From contig NBAY01000068.1 in NCBI GenBank assembly GCA_002794775.1, positions 1-64,000 on the forward strand: DNA of 64,000 nucleotides. The letters run 5' to 3'. The first letter of the stretch is position 1; each line of letters starts with the position of its first letter. The translations under genes and the position numbers were made by a program. The notes under the pieces were generated by a model that searched no databases, was not told the DNA's origin, and worked only from the letters and a program-made list of their open reading frames with translations. Shown here piece after piece: positions 12,401-23,884 of this stretch. This DNA is from Porodaedalea pini. Taxonomy: Eukaryota > Basidiomycota > Agaricomycetes > Hymenochaetales > Hymenochaetaceae.

Positions 12401-13211
12401 CAGCTTATCGAATCACCAGTATTCACCTGTACGTTGTTTGGTTTAATTCAATTCAATTCAACTCATTTTATTTTCAGACCTCCGCTTACAACTCCTAGAA
12501 CCTGAGAAATATCCCTATTTGTTCAAATGTTTATACGGTCTCTTGATGCTCCTCCCGCAGAGCTCAGCGTTCGTCTCACTACGAAACAGGCTAAATGCGG
12601 TGAACTCTGCAGGATTCCTACATATTGCTCCGAAATCGTACGTCTTGAGCTCCTTTCTTTTCATTCTTGTTCAAGCTGATATGTTACCGGGGCTCGACAA
12701 TAGAACCTCCAACGCCTATGCCGGGCGCTCGAAACTCGGACGCGGCGAGGAAATCAAATGGCAGGAGCTCCTCACGCATTTCCGCTCCGTGCAGGTGCGA
12801 CACGAGAAGCTGCGGCGCGGCGAAGAGTCCTCCGCGTACCTCGAGCGCGCTGACAAGCCGAGCCTAAATGGTACAGTGGGCGGGGCGGGTCCGTCGAGGC
12901 CGGGAATGCGGCGCCGAGTGACGGGAAGTGAGGGCCTGCCGCCTGCGGGGCTTCAGACGAGCATGGGTGCGAGCGGATCCACGTCAGGATCCGGGACGCC
13001 TGGAGGAAGTGGTGCGAATGCGAGCGGAGGAGGGGGCGGGCGGGGCGGGATCTTGTCACCGCTGAATCCGAAGCGCGTGACGAGCCCGAGTGGATTGTTG
13101 GGCTTTGCGCACCAGCAGAACTCGACGTCCCGCCCGAAGAGCCCGTCGCCGCAGGTACATGCGCAGAGCAGGTTGAAACGGACGCTTCCTGGGTTAGGCA
13201 AGAACGGATGA
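9415..13211 (+). CDS. VAC14: VAC14, scaffold of the PI(3,5)P2 kinase complex
   Basis: VAC14 is the HEAT-repeat scaffold that holds the lipid kinase Fab1/PIKfyve and phosphatase Fig4 on vacuolar and endosomal membranes. Exon 1 (ATG 9415) contains [18 protein letters not shown], the classic N-terminal signature. After an intron at 9552-9602 comes [20 protein letters not shown], then [15 protein letters not shown], the Fab1-binding HEAT region. A Ser/Thr/Pro-rich linker spans about 11060-11490. [20 protein letters not shown] begins the Fig4-binding domain, which ends near residues FLHIAPK. The tail is Gly/Ser-rich and disordered. Splicing GTATTG at 11617 to CAG at 11677 restores the conserved [15 protein letters not shown] block; the last intron is at about 12640-12702. 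At least ten introns. Single copy, expected to be constitutively expressed. Confidence 0.95.
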
Positions 13212-15830
13212 GGAAGTGCGCTTCGTTTGGTGGGGATTCTTGGATATCGATATCGACTTTTGTTGGCCTTGAAAGACTTTTCGCGTTTGCCTTGTTATAG
13301 ATTTCCGTCCCTAAGCGTGTGTTCGTCGTCGTTCGTTCTGGCTTGGTGTGCACTGTCCTCCTTCCGGATACTGTATCAAAGCATAGTGTACTTTATACCA
13401 ACTCTTGCATGTTGAACTATACGTATCTTTATACATGTTTCTGCTCTGGTCCTCTGGTCCATATCGTCGTGAGCGGTTCATTCGATGGCTTCTCACGAGT
13501 ATAGGCACTCCCTGAGTTCTCCCGCGAACCTTATATCTCTCCTTCGGACGAGTCGAGGATGCATATGGATTCATATTACGGACTCCAACTGTAATTATAG
13601 TTGCATGATCGACTTCATCTCATCTCATTTCTACTTCTTAGTCCTGTAGCCAGGCATAGCCAAGTGGAAGTCGTCCGGGGCTCCACATTCTTATCTTCAA
13701 AATTCACAAAGCGTATACTGTATAGGGGCTTTTAGGCACTTGGCGTTTAGAGCTGCCTGCACATCCTCACACTCCAGCATAGACTAGAGTGTGAGGATGT
13801 GCAGGCAAAAGTAAAGGCGAAGCTTAAGATAAAGTGTGGCCAAGGCTATTTATACGGCGAAGATCAGTGTGCTACATAGTGTGTCCAGGACTCCAAGGCG
13901 ACGCGACACGATGTGTTTACATCGAGTCAGACGATCCCCCGGATCTTCATGGAAAGGGTCCACCTTCAAGTTCTGCTAATATTAATAATAAGAAAGACTA
14001 AGGTACTACTGTACTGTCGGAGTTGGTTAGAGCGAGAGTTGTGACCGCCAGACAGGGAACGAGCTTGGGCAAAAACTTCGAGTCTGAAAGTGAGTTAATG
14101 CGAGTTTCGACGTGTCAGAGATCGCTTGAAGGCCACTGGCACTATGTAGCGGTCAGTACCAGTGGTCAGCAAGACGCGCAAAAACGAGGTTGGACGAGGT
14201 CGAGTGAAATACATAAATGGCGAGTCAAGCTTGGAGCCTTCCGGAGGTCGGGCTGAGAACCCCTGTCGATGCCTACGTTTTCCGTACTCGTCGGCGGCGA
14301 CGCTGCGTGCCCGTCAAAATCGAAGACAAGCACGATCTAATATAGGACACGCCTGTTTTCCTTCATGATCTCAGCCTCAGCCAGGTGGGGTTTATGAAAA
14401 AAATACTGTACATGTAAAAAGCGCCGCTGCAATAATGTTCAGACCCTCGAACGCGAGCTTCAGCTCGGATCGATATCTCATACGCGCGGCCCAAGTCATT
14501 TGGACGGGGACGTCGTTAGTTCAAGTTCTAGATGAATTGTTATGGCCACGAATGAGAGCGGTATGGTGTGAAGAAATAACACGCGTAGCTCTGATTAACA
14601 GTACTAGTGCCGTGCGGCGCGCCGGCGTGTATGCCGAAGGCGTGTCTGATAGACGCTCAACTCAAAGCCAATATCAATTGCGTGCTGGAATCCAGCAGGA
14701 GCCAGGGTCAGGATCGAGCTGATGGCCGTGGCGGGGACGACTCGAGGGGAGGCGAGATGTGATGATTGACGAAGAGAAGTTGCGTTTGACTGGGAAAGGA
14801 GTCGGTGGTGGTGGCGCGTCGGGTGCCTGGTTGTGCGGCGCGCTGAAGGTGCCGAGCGTGAGCTCGGCTTGCGTATGAAATTCCAGCAATAGTACATGAC
14901 AGGTTGAGAAATTATGCTCAAGCTTGTATTTATAGCGTATCTTCCAGGCAGGCTGTTCAGAGCCAGAACAGAGAGATGCACACAACGAGGAGACGGCAGA
15001 CAAGCGATCTGCACCGGGAAGTCGCGGTATCGGATGGAAGAAGCTGGCCGCTACAAGTGACTGAATACCAAATACGACGGTTGTGCGGGCGCGACGGCAG
15101 TTGATGAAATGAAACTTGATTTAGGCAAGGTGCGCACCGAGCACTCAATTGGGTCTTTATATATCCCGCGCGGGTGTGAACGCAGCAGTACTAGTTATGC
15201 TCCTTTTCTCCCATTCGACGCGTGCGATATGTTTAGTTCTTCACGGAGTTGCTGGCCGTGGTGTGTATGCATATGTTTGCCGACGGTGTTCAAGAGGCTA
15301 GCGAAAGAGGGTGTATTTTATTACAGCAACGGAGAGGATGCGGCTGACCGGAACGAGTTTTGCCTGGTGAGGTGATGGGCGGATGGCAAGCATGGCGGGC
15401 GGCTGTGCCGTCTTAGCCGTACCTTTTCCGGACTGTTTGATACACGCTGGATTGAGCGGAGTGAATCACTTTTGAGAGCCGTCTTTTACTCGGCTTTAAA
15501 GACGTCGCGTATTTATCTTGAAGAACGGCCGGGCATGGTGGCCGGTGAGAAAGTGAGTGCACGTGCAGGCGTCGGGGTGATCGCCGTGCAGACCATTCTA
15601 TATTTAGAAAGGAAGATAAGGATTGGCGCGCCTCCTGTCGGCTTCGATCTCGGCAAGTCCGCCGCCTTGTACGGACGATTCAGTGTCAGCCCTTTCCAGC
15701 AGGCGATCTACCAGTCAGCCGCATCCAAAAAATTATCACTATATCTATGCCCCGCCTTCAGCCGCAACAGCTGCACGGCTGTCTCGTCCCCCCCCCCTCC
15801 TCCTCAACTTCCTCCTAATCCCCGCCCGCT
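13212..15830. other. 2.6-kb intergenic stretch
   Basis: Apart from the hairpin at 13754-13807, I see no gene. Short frames on both strands (for example near 14435-15014) have no family resemblance and no coherent splicing. The last part, 15750-15830, becomes pyrimidine-rich (runs of C and CT) as expected of a strong fungal promoter and 5' leader ahead of the chitin deacetylase. Confidence 0.5.
13754..13807. repeat. Perfect 21-bp hairpin with 12-nt loop
   Basis: 13754-13774 (TGCCTGCACATCCTCACACTC apart from its last base in a 20-base window) is exactly complementary to 13787-13807; the loop is 13775-13786. It lies about 540 bp past the VAC14 stop codon. There is no T-tract or gene border nearby that would make it a terminator. 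It may be the tip of a foldback element or a small-RNA precursor. Confidence 0.9.
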
Positions 15831-17308
15831 ATGGTCGCCCTCTCCGCCCTCGCCATCCTGTCCTCCGCCTCCCTCGCCGCCGCCCACCCTGGCCCCTACG
15901 CCCGCGCCGTCAGTGAGACCCGCTCCGCCGCGCTCCCCCAGCGATGGTACCACGACGAGGACCACCCCGTGCACGCGCTCTTCCGCCGCCAGCCCTCGAA
16001 TGGCAAGCGCGCCGACCCCTCCCCGTCCCCCACCCCTTCCATCGGCTCCGCCGGTGCGTATGCCCATCTTTTCTTCTAATGCACCCGACTACGAATGCTA
16101 ATCCCTCCTTGCCCCTCGTGCTCAAAATAGCCTGGTCAGCACAGTACCCGGCCAACACGCCTCCAGCGTCCTCGCTCCCCCAGTCATGGGTAGACGCGCT
16201 CAACGACGCAGTCCAAGCGGGCAAGATCCCCGCCGTCCCCGTCTCCACGACCTCGAACGGCGCGTCGCCGGTGTACCCCCCAGGCACCAACGAGAACAGG
16301 AACAACGCGACTGTGTGCGCTGCGACTGACCGTGTGTGCCGCATTCCGCAGGATATCTGGGATGCCCCTGACGGTGTCATGGGCATTGGGTTCGACGACG
16401 GCCCCACCCAGGTGAGTGTTGAGTTTTGGACGGCAGGAGATAGCGCGCTCCGGGCTACCCAGCCGCCCTGAATTTACGCCGCTACCATTATACTGACCTC
16501 ACTTTTCCAGGACTCGCCCAAGCTCTATACCTTCTTGCAGCAGGTGAACCAAACCGCGACGCACTACATGATCGGCACGAACGTCCTCAACAACTGGCAG
16601 GAGTTCCAGATCGCGTACGGCGAGCTCGAGGACGACATCGCGGTGCACACGTGGACGCACCCGTACATGACGACGCAGACGAACCAGCAGGTGCTCGCGG
16701 AGCTCGCGTGGACCATGCAGATCATCCACGACTCGACGGGCGGCAAGGTCCCGCGCTTCTGGCGCCCGCCGTACGGCGACATCGACACGCGCGTCTCGGC
16801 GATCGCGCGCGAGGTGCTTGGGATGACGGCGGTGATGTGGAACCAGGACACGGAGGACTGGTCGATGCTGAACACGCCGCCCGCGACGACGCTCGACCAG
16901 ATCCAGGCGAACATGGTGCACTGGCTGACTGGCCCGAAGACGCCAGGACTCATCATCCTCGAGCACGAGCTCGCGAACTCTACAATCCAGGCGTTCATGA
17001 ACGCGTGGCCGCTCGTCGCGCAGAACGGATGGAAGCCTATCTCGCAGGCGCAGCTCAACGACTCGATAGACGTGTATCAGGACGGCGACGAGGACGATGA
17101 CGCGTTCAACAGCCTCATTCCCTCTGCGTCTGCTACCTCTGATGCCGCGAGCGCGTCGGCGAATGGTACGTCGGGTGCCTCCGCTGTTTCGTCAACGAAT
17201 AGCGGCGTGTCAGCCCAGTCAAACACGAGCGGTGCCTCGTTTGCCGTCGTCTTCCCATCCCTTGCCACCTTCGGCCTCCTTGTCGGTGGTGTCCTCGCGG
17301 TCCTGTAA
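15831..17308 (+). CDS. GPI-anchored chitin deacetylase (polysaccharide deacetylase, NodB domain)
   Basis: This enzyme family removes acetyl groups from chitin to make chitosan in the cell wall. An N-terminal signal peptide (MVALSALAILSSASLAAAHP) is followed by a pro-like region. The catalytic NodB motifs are all present: FDDGP (motif 1, with the metal/base aspartates), HTWTHP (motif 2, metal histidines), RFWRPPYGDID (motif 3), WNQDTEDW (motif 4) and IILEHE (motif 5). The C-terminus is Ser/Thr/Ala-rich and ends in a hydrophobic tail (SFAVVFPSLATFGLLVGGVL) typical of a GPI signal. Introns at 16054-16130 and 16412-16510. About 433 residues, within the usual fungal range. GC-rich, strongly codon-biased sequence suggests high expression. 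Confidence 0.95.
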
Positions 17309-19511
17309 GCAAGGAAGCGCGTTTGACGTCGGCATCTTGTCCTGCCTTCCCTTCCTCTTTTCCTTACCGTCACGACCATGGGCCAACAAACAGACAGATC
17401 CGTCCATTGCTCTGCTTTTCTCGCACCCGCTTTCCCTCCGTTTCCATTTCGCAATTGAATGACATTTCGCATCACAAAATGATCATCCCCTCTTCCCTCC
17501 TCTCTCCTCGCTATCCTTCTTCGTTTTCTAGTTTATCCTGTATGTTCCTCTCCTGTTCCTCTTCTGCTCCGGGACTTGCATCAGGACTGTATACGACTCC
17601 ATCCACCTTGCTTTAATGACTTTCTTTCCGCTTTTCTTTCGTTCTCGTTCTCGCTCTCGCTCTGGCCCCGCTCTCTTGCCCTATAGACTACTTTATTGCA
17701 AGTCGAGAAGGGCGTCCACTCGTTTCGCTTTTAGGGAGGGCCCTTTCACCCTTTTTGCTTCTCTCCTGTTTTGTTTTGTTCTATATGTATATCTGCTCTC
17801 CACCTCTGCGGGCTGCGGTACGTGTGGCGTCGCCGTCACGGCTTCGCCTTCGTCCGAATAAAGAAGTACATGTAACCGTCGCTATCTTTGGATTTTCCGG
17901 GACCGTCCGTTCTCTTTCCCCCGATCTCGAATCTCGTATCATGATTCGTAAATCGTTTGAATCGGATACCGTTCGTCCAATTATGATTTTAAAAATACAT
18001 ACGGCTTTTTATGATAACGTGCATTTCCTTTGTTTTCGATATATGTGTTTGCTTTCAGATGGAATCGGGACGCTATCTATCTTGAAGTGAAAGTTAAAAG
18101 TGTGCATGCGGTAACGGCGTTTCCCCACCTTTTCTCCTTCTTCACGTTAACGTTAAACGTTGTGTTGCTGTCCGTAAACAGGGAATATTAATTGTAGATA
18201 TTGTTGCTCGTAAGGGGATCTGGATGGATGTATTTGGCCGACTCGGCACCGAAGAGGGGATTGGGACAGCGTGGTTCAATTAATGCATGCGGATCTTTGT
18301 TTTCATTTCTGCCTACGACACTTCAATCGTGACGAGACGGTTGTTAGACACAGACTCCCAGAAGAAGAAAGTTGTAGACGCGAGGCCGCGGCGAGAGGGA
18401 CGCCGCGATTTCAAACGCTTCGATTCTGGGTCGGTATATGTACGTGCCGTGTGCGTTTGGCGGCCGCGGCCGCGCGCGGCGACGGCTGGGGAGAAATGCG
18501 GGCGTGGTTCGCCGGTGAGAGCCTGAAGCGGATAAACGGATACTGAATGCGATGTGTTCGAGGAGAATTGAAGGCGCCACACAGCCCGGAGCCGCGTGGT
18601 CCATCTGCGGAGCGAGCTCGGCAGAGAATGCGAACGCGAGTCACGGTGCTGCGGCAAGAGAGTGCCAGAGATCCTGCAGTGAAAACTCTTTTCGACATGT
18701 GCACCTGAGAGAGGCAGCGAAAGAAGATGGACCATGCATAGTATTAGTAAGGCACGTAACTATGCACACAGCCAGAAGGCGAGAGTGATTACTGCAGACT
18801 GGTCCGGGGGGTAGTATGACTCTGCAATTAATAGACGTCGTTGCTTGAATCATATCGATAAATCCATTCGGAGAATTTACCGAGCGACCTGCTTAAGACG
18901 TGGCTGATGACGTCTCCTACTGACGTGTCCTGCGAAGAGAAAAATGGACATATAGAGGGAGCGCGGTCATACACATGTAGGAGGATGACCGAGTGAGATG
19001 TGTTGGTTGACATGCAATATCAATATTGACGACTTCGTCGGGAACGTTGCGCTCTCGCAACGAAGGAAGATGAACATTTGCGGAAGGCTGTAGAATCTGG
19101 TAGCATGGGAATGTGTCGAGATGCATTGAGCGCTTGAGGATACTCGGTGCAGAGGTGCCTCGCGCCAGCAGCGCCGTGTCGGGTTTTGTCAAGTGAAAGA
19201 CGAAAAGTAGCGCGGTATATCTGCTGCGACTCACAGAATCGAAGTCCGATAAGTTCCCCTGTAGGTAGTATGCAGGAGAAACAACGGTCGCGGCGGCAGC
19301 TCCGTACGCGTAGAGTGGGTAGAGTGAGCTCAACGTGCGGCGTAACAAGAAAGTTGATTAATATTTGTACGCGTCGATCTCTGACGGTCCACACTTGCAT
19401 GACTCAGCATCCTCATTCGTCAGCAGTGACTCAACACCACGAGCTGCCTTGTCTGGCCGGCTCGCCTTGTTTCGAGCCTCACGTACAACTTGTCCTCTGC
19501 CGCCATCTACG
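17309..19511. other. 2.2-kb intergenic stretch
   Basis: The first 600 bp are T/C-rich and are likely to include the chitin deacetylase 3' UTR. The rest, 18000-19400, has only short unrelated frames on both strands. No RNA gene, repeat or transposon signature is apparent to me. The 100 bp before 19512 should hold the TFIIF promoter. Confidence 0.45.
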
Positions 19512-22102
19512 ATGACGCCCTCGCCCTCGCCCGCGCCATCTGGGCCTGTTTCTGTGACTCGGACACAGACGCAGGTGCAAGTGCAGGTGCAACCACAACC
19601 ACAGTCGAATCCAAATCTGAGGCGCGCGAAGAAGGAGACGACGCTCTTTCACAAGAGGCCGAGCCGTCCGTTCGCGCTCGCTGCGATGCAGGCGGCGAAT
19701 GGCACTGCAGCAAGGACAGCAGCGGGATCTGGAGCAGGAGTAGGGGCGCCAGCTGGAGGGGCGCGAGCGAATCAGAGTGGTATGGCGTCGCGCGCGTCAC
19801 CGATACCAAAGCCACAAAATGCAGGACCGAGCTCGTCACCGTCATCAGTACCATCGACACCAAACAACAGAGCTTCGCCATCCGGCGCATCCACTCCTTC
19901 CACATCACAGGGGACAGCAGAAGCAGCAGCAGCGTCAACAACGACTGGTGAATCTGCACCTGCAGTCGGGTTCACAGATTTCCGCATCGTGTCGACGGAC
20001 AGGCACGGCTGGAAATTCGACGTGATGAAGTTCGACTCGCGGCGCCCGGTCGACGTCACCGGATGGGCTCAACCGATCAAGCTGAACCGCAAGGAGATCA
20101 AGCGGTCCGACGCGAACGGCGTGGAGGCGGGCGACACTGCGCCCACGCCCGTCGGACCGATGTTGGGACCGGACGGAAAGCCTGTCATTGGCGCAGACGG
20201 TCGCATAGTCATGGTCGATGCTGAAGGTCGCCCGATCCATGACGCGAAGCCCGCTGGTAGCGCCACTGCTGCGAAGGGCGGGAAGGACGACAAGGGCAAG
20301 AAAAGGAAGTTCCAGAAGAAGACAAGGCAGGTCTTTCTGGTGCCAGACCATGTGCGGCAGCTGCGCAAAGAGGAGCGGTATCCGTGGGTGATGGAAGACG
20401 CGTCGGGCGCAGAGACATGGGAGGGGCGCATGGAGGAGGCCTCGAAAGCGGAACTGCACGCGTTATTCATGCCCAGCACGGGCAGCGCGTTCTGCTTCGT
20501 GCCCGCGCACAGGTGGTACAAGTTCCAGAAGCGGCGTCCGCAGCAGCAGACGTGGTCGCTCGAGGAGGCGGAGAAGATGATGGCGAAAATGCAGAAGAAC
20601 AAGGATCAGGAGCGGTGGCTTATGCGTTCGAGAAATGGGAACGCGGCACCCACTGCAGGTGGCCTCGGTGGACCGTCGCTTGTGTATGATGCGGGTGGGA
20701 GCTCGTTGGGCCCTGGGGGGCGTCGGCTGAGGACTGTGGATACTGGGATGCGCGGTTTGTTTGATGAAGATGATGAAGAAGGTACGCAGGAGATGCGACG
20801 GCGGGAAAGAGAGCGAGGTGGCGAAGGGGATATGGACGAGATGGAGTATGAAGAGGACTTCGCGGATGATGAGGAGAAGATGGAGCCTGAGGGTGTGGAG
20901 GCGGACGAGGAGGCAAAGGAGCTAGAGGTACGGCCTTTGTTTTACTTGGACATTGGTTCTCTATTTACTGATTTGTTTTACAGGAACGTCTGAAGCGCGA
21001 GTATCGCAACGCGAACAAGACGCGCGAGGGCTATATTGATGAATCTGACGAGGAAGAGGATGCAGACAACCTCACTGGCGCTGGCAAAGACATGAAAAAG
21101 CTGGTGCGCAAGATTGAGAAGAACGAAGCGTATGACAGCGATGACGATAAAAACCCGTACGCAAGTTCGGTGAGTTCATGTGTACTTTTCATCATTATTG
21201 AAGAGATGTTAAATACATGTTCTAAAGGAGGAGGACGAGGAAGAAGAGATACCTCAATCCACACCCTCCGGACCCGCGGTGCAGGACCAGTCCGCTTCGC
21301 GACCCGGCTCCACCCCACAAAGTAAAGCTAACAGCCGTCCAGCTTCAAAAGCACCGTCACGCGGAGGCTCACGACCTGGATCACCCGCGCCTCCTGGGTC
21401 CGGCGGCAGCAGCAATGTGAAAGTGAAGAGTGAAGGCGTGCCGTCCATGCCTCCGCCGGCATCGCCCGTCCTGGGGATGGGCGGGCACTCGATCGTTGCG
21501 AAGCGCGCGACGTCGCCCAAGGCTCCAAAGATGAAGGGTCAATGGGCGGGAACCGCGCGACGAGCCCGCTTGCGGGGGCCGCGGGGAGCCGGGCGGGGAG
21601 TCCGAACCCTGTGTCGCCTGGAGCTAGTCGCGCGACGAGCCCCGTCCCTGTGGGCAGTCCGTCGAAGAAGCGGAAGGCGGAGGGCGAGGCGGTGGGTGGA
21701 CAGAGCGCTGCTGGGGGTGCGGGGGCGGGTGGCGCACAGCCGAAGCCTAAGAAGCGTAAGCCCACTACAGGAGCTATTGGCAGCGCGCCCTCCACACCCG
21801 CACCTATAAAATCCGAGCCCGGGACCGACAAAAAGCCGCCTCTTGCTCCTGCCCCTTCTTCTGCTGCGACAGTCGAGCCGGGTACGGAGCTCACAACCGC
21901 CTTACTCGTCGCATGGATGCAGGCGAGCCCGGATGCGACGACGCGGGAGTGTATCCACTACTTCCAGCCGTGCCTGACGGACGACGCGAAGAAGGCGCGG
22001 TTCACTGCGCTGGTGAAGGAGGTGGCGAGCCTGAAGGGCGGGGTGCTGGCGCTGAAGCCGCAATACCGACACGGAGCTGTGGAGGAGGGGAAGGTTGTAT
22101 AG
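19512..22102 (+). CDS. TFG1: TFIIF alpha subunit (RAP74/Tfg1) with an apparent frameshift
   Basis: TFIIF alpha binds RNA polymerase II and is needed for initiation and elongation. The start at 19512 (MTPSPSPAPSG) precedes a low-complexity N-terminus. FTDFRIVSTDRHGWKFDVMK then VFLVPDHVRQLRKEERYPW, WEGRMEEASKAELHALF and FCFVPAHRWYKFQKR form the TFIIF-beta-binding N-terminal domain. An acidic middle region follows (EEDEEEE, DDEEKMEPEG). The C-terminal winged helix is at the end: TELTTALLVAWMQASP to LALKPQYR. Introns at 20928-20983 and 21170-21227. Between the segment ending RATSPKAPKMKG (near 21540) and MGGNRATSPLAG (from 21542) the reading frame changes. The repeated RATSP words on both sides argue that both frames are coding, so one base seems to be missing or an unusual intron is present. 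Confidence 0.92.
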
Positions 22103-23884
22103 TAGGGCTTTAGACTTTTTTTAATTGTTGCATTTCAACGAACAGTACATACACATGCATGCATGAGAATATTAATGTAGCTGAGTTGTATTTACAAGGA
22201 CTACGTCTTACGGATATGGAAGGCAGCCTTCCCGATATACGAAAGACAGGGTTCACCTTGCTTACCATCTCCTTGGTGACAGAAACTTTCTCACGCCTCT
22301 CAAACAGTCCTTCTCGTTTTCTTCCACACCGTAGTTGTTTGGTGTTCTGTAAATTGAGACTAGTATTCTGCATCTGTGGCTTATTTGCACATAAGTTGGG
22401 AATATTAATGCGGCTTGCGAAGCTTTGCAAAGGCAGCTGATTATGTTGTGAGAGTTTCAAGATCGGGGACTCCTACATAGTTTGTGAGCTTACTAAATAA
22501 TATCCTAAAAAGTGAGTTCTGTATTCAAATGCCCTTATACAGCAATTAGATGGTTTGAGTTGAAAGGCCAGAAGTAACTTCTGTACTTTTATTTTGATCG
22601 GAGCTTCAATAATATGATTAATGCAACGCGTCAGAGGCACGTGCCCGCTTTTGGAAGATGAATACGAGACGCTGTTCGTTATATCGGGTCGTTCCTGAGC
22701 TCATATATTGTTCTTGTTTCTTTCTCGACCAACCATCAGATATTCAATGATCGTGATTCTTCACGAAACGTCATGCATACACGAATAATTGAGTCAAAGT
22801 AACATGAAGGCAATGCGAACATGGTATGTAGGCAAAAATAAATATGTATCTCAAGATGGAGTATGCTATGTCTGTATAGTTTGTATGACATCGGTGTTGC
22901 AACTCCAGTTCAATATCGGCCAATGACTTCAGTATTTTATTTCGTACACAGCTTCGAAAAGGCACGAGACTGAGATTATGGAGCTGCTATCATTCTCTGA
23001 GTTGGGTGAATTTTTAGGAGAAGATAGAGGAAGAATGGACTGAGAAATGCAAGGTGTCAAAGGCTGGGGACCTTGCCGCTGCGGCAAAGAAAGCAGGGAC
23101 GAATGAACAAGCACTGAAGCAGAGGAGCAAGGCTGTCTGATGCTGACGTCATCGTGACGTCACGCGTCAGTGTCGTGATTGTCAAATTTGTCGGTGCAGA
23201 GATGGGTGCGGGAAATTGAGTCTTTTGAGTGCGGTGGTTATGGAGAAAAGGAAGAAGGAAGAGAAGGAAGATGGGAAATAAGCTGAGAGACGTGGATTCA
23301 CATGAAGATGCTGAGATAGAAGGACAGAACGGGTCAGGTGCCATTGAAGCGGTAGCGAGCGGCGTATAGCCCGACCCGAGATCGCCGGTAGGGCCATGAC
23401 ATACCCACATGTCGATCATCCTCATTCGTCTTGCTCAAAACATTCGTATTTTATTTCCCATGTTTTCGAGAAATGCGAGATGAGTAGGAGAGATGAGATT
23501 CCACGAAGATGGGAAAGGAACAGTGATAGCAATTCACTCGGACCGTGTGCGTCACTGATTCGCTTAGCGCTGTTAGTGACTACATGGAATGCAATAACCT
23601 CGTCACGTCATCCACTCCGAGTCCTCCTCCCTCACCCTCTCAATCTCACCTCTTCCTCTTCTTCCTCGTCGTCATCGAACCGACAACCGACATCCGACAT
23701 CCGACGACCGAGAGCACGAGCACACCGAGGGCGCGTGCTCCGAGTTGCCTATAACGGGACAGCGCGTTTCCTGACATTGCCGCCTTACCCGTTGCTTCTG
23801 CTTCGCCGCCCGCTCCCTCGTCACGCCTCCTCCCACAACGTGCGCAAGCCGCACCCCGCCACGACCTTCCCTCCCTCCTCCACC
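22103..23884. other. 1.8-kb intergenic stretch
   Basis: AT-rich from 22110 to 22960, with no coherent gene on either strand. The region just upstream of 23885 is pyrimidine-rich (runs such as CTTCCTCTTCTTCCTCG near 23650-23670), as expected for a promoter or leader of the kinase gene. Confidence 0.45.

Noticed and set aside
16499..17100. Long frames on other phases over the chitin deacetylase
   Set aside because: High GC third positions keep shadow frames open; the NodB motifs are only in the annotated frame.
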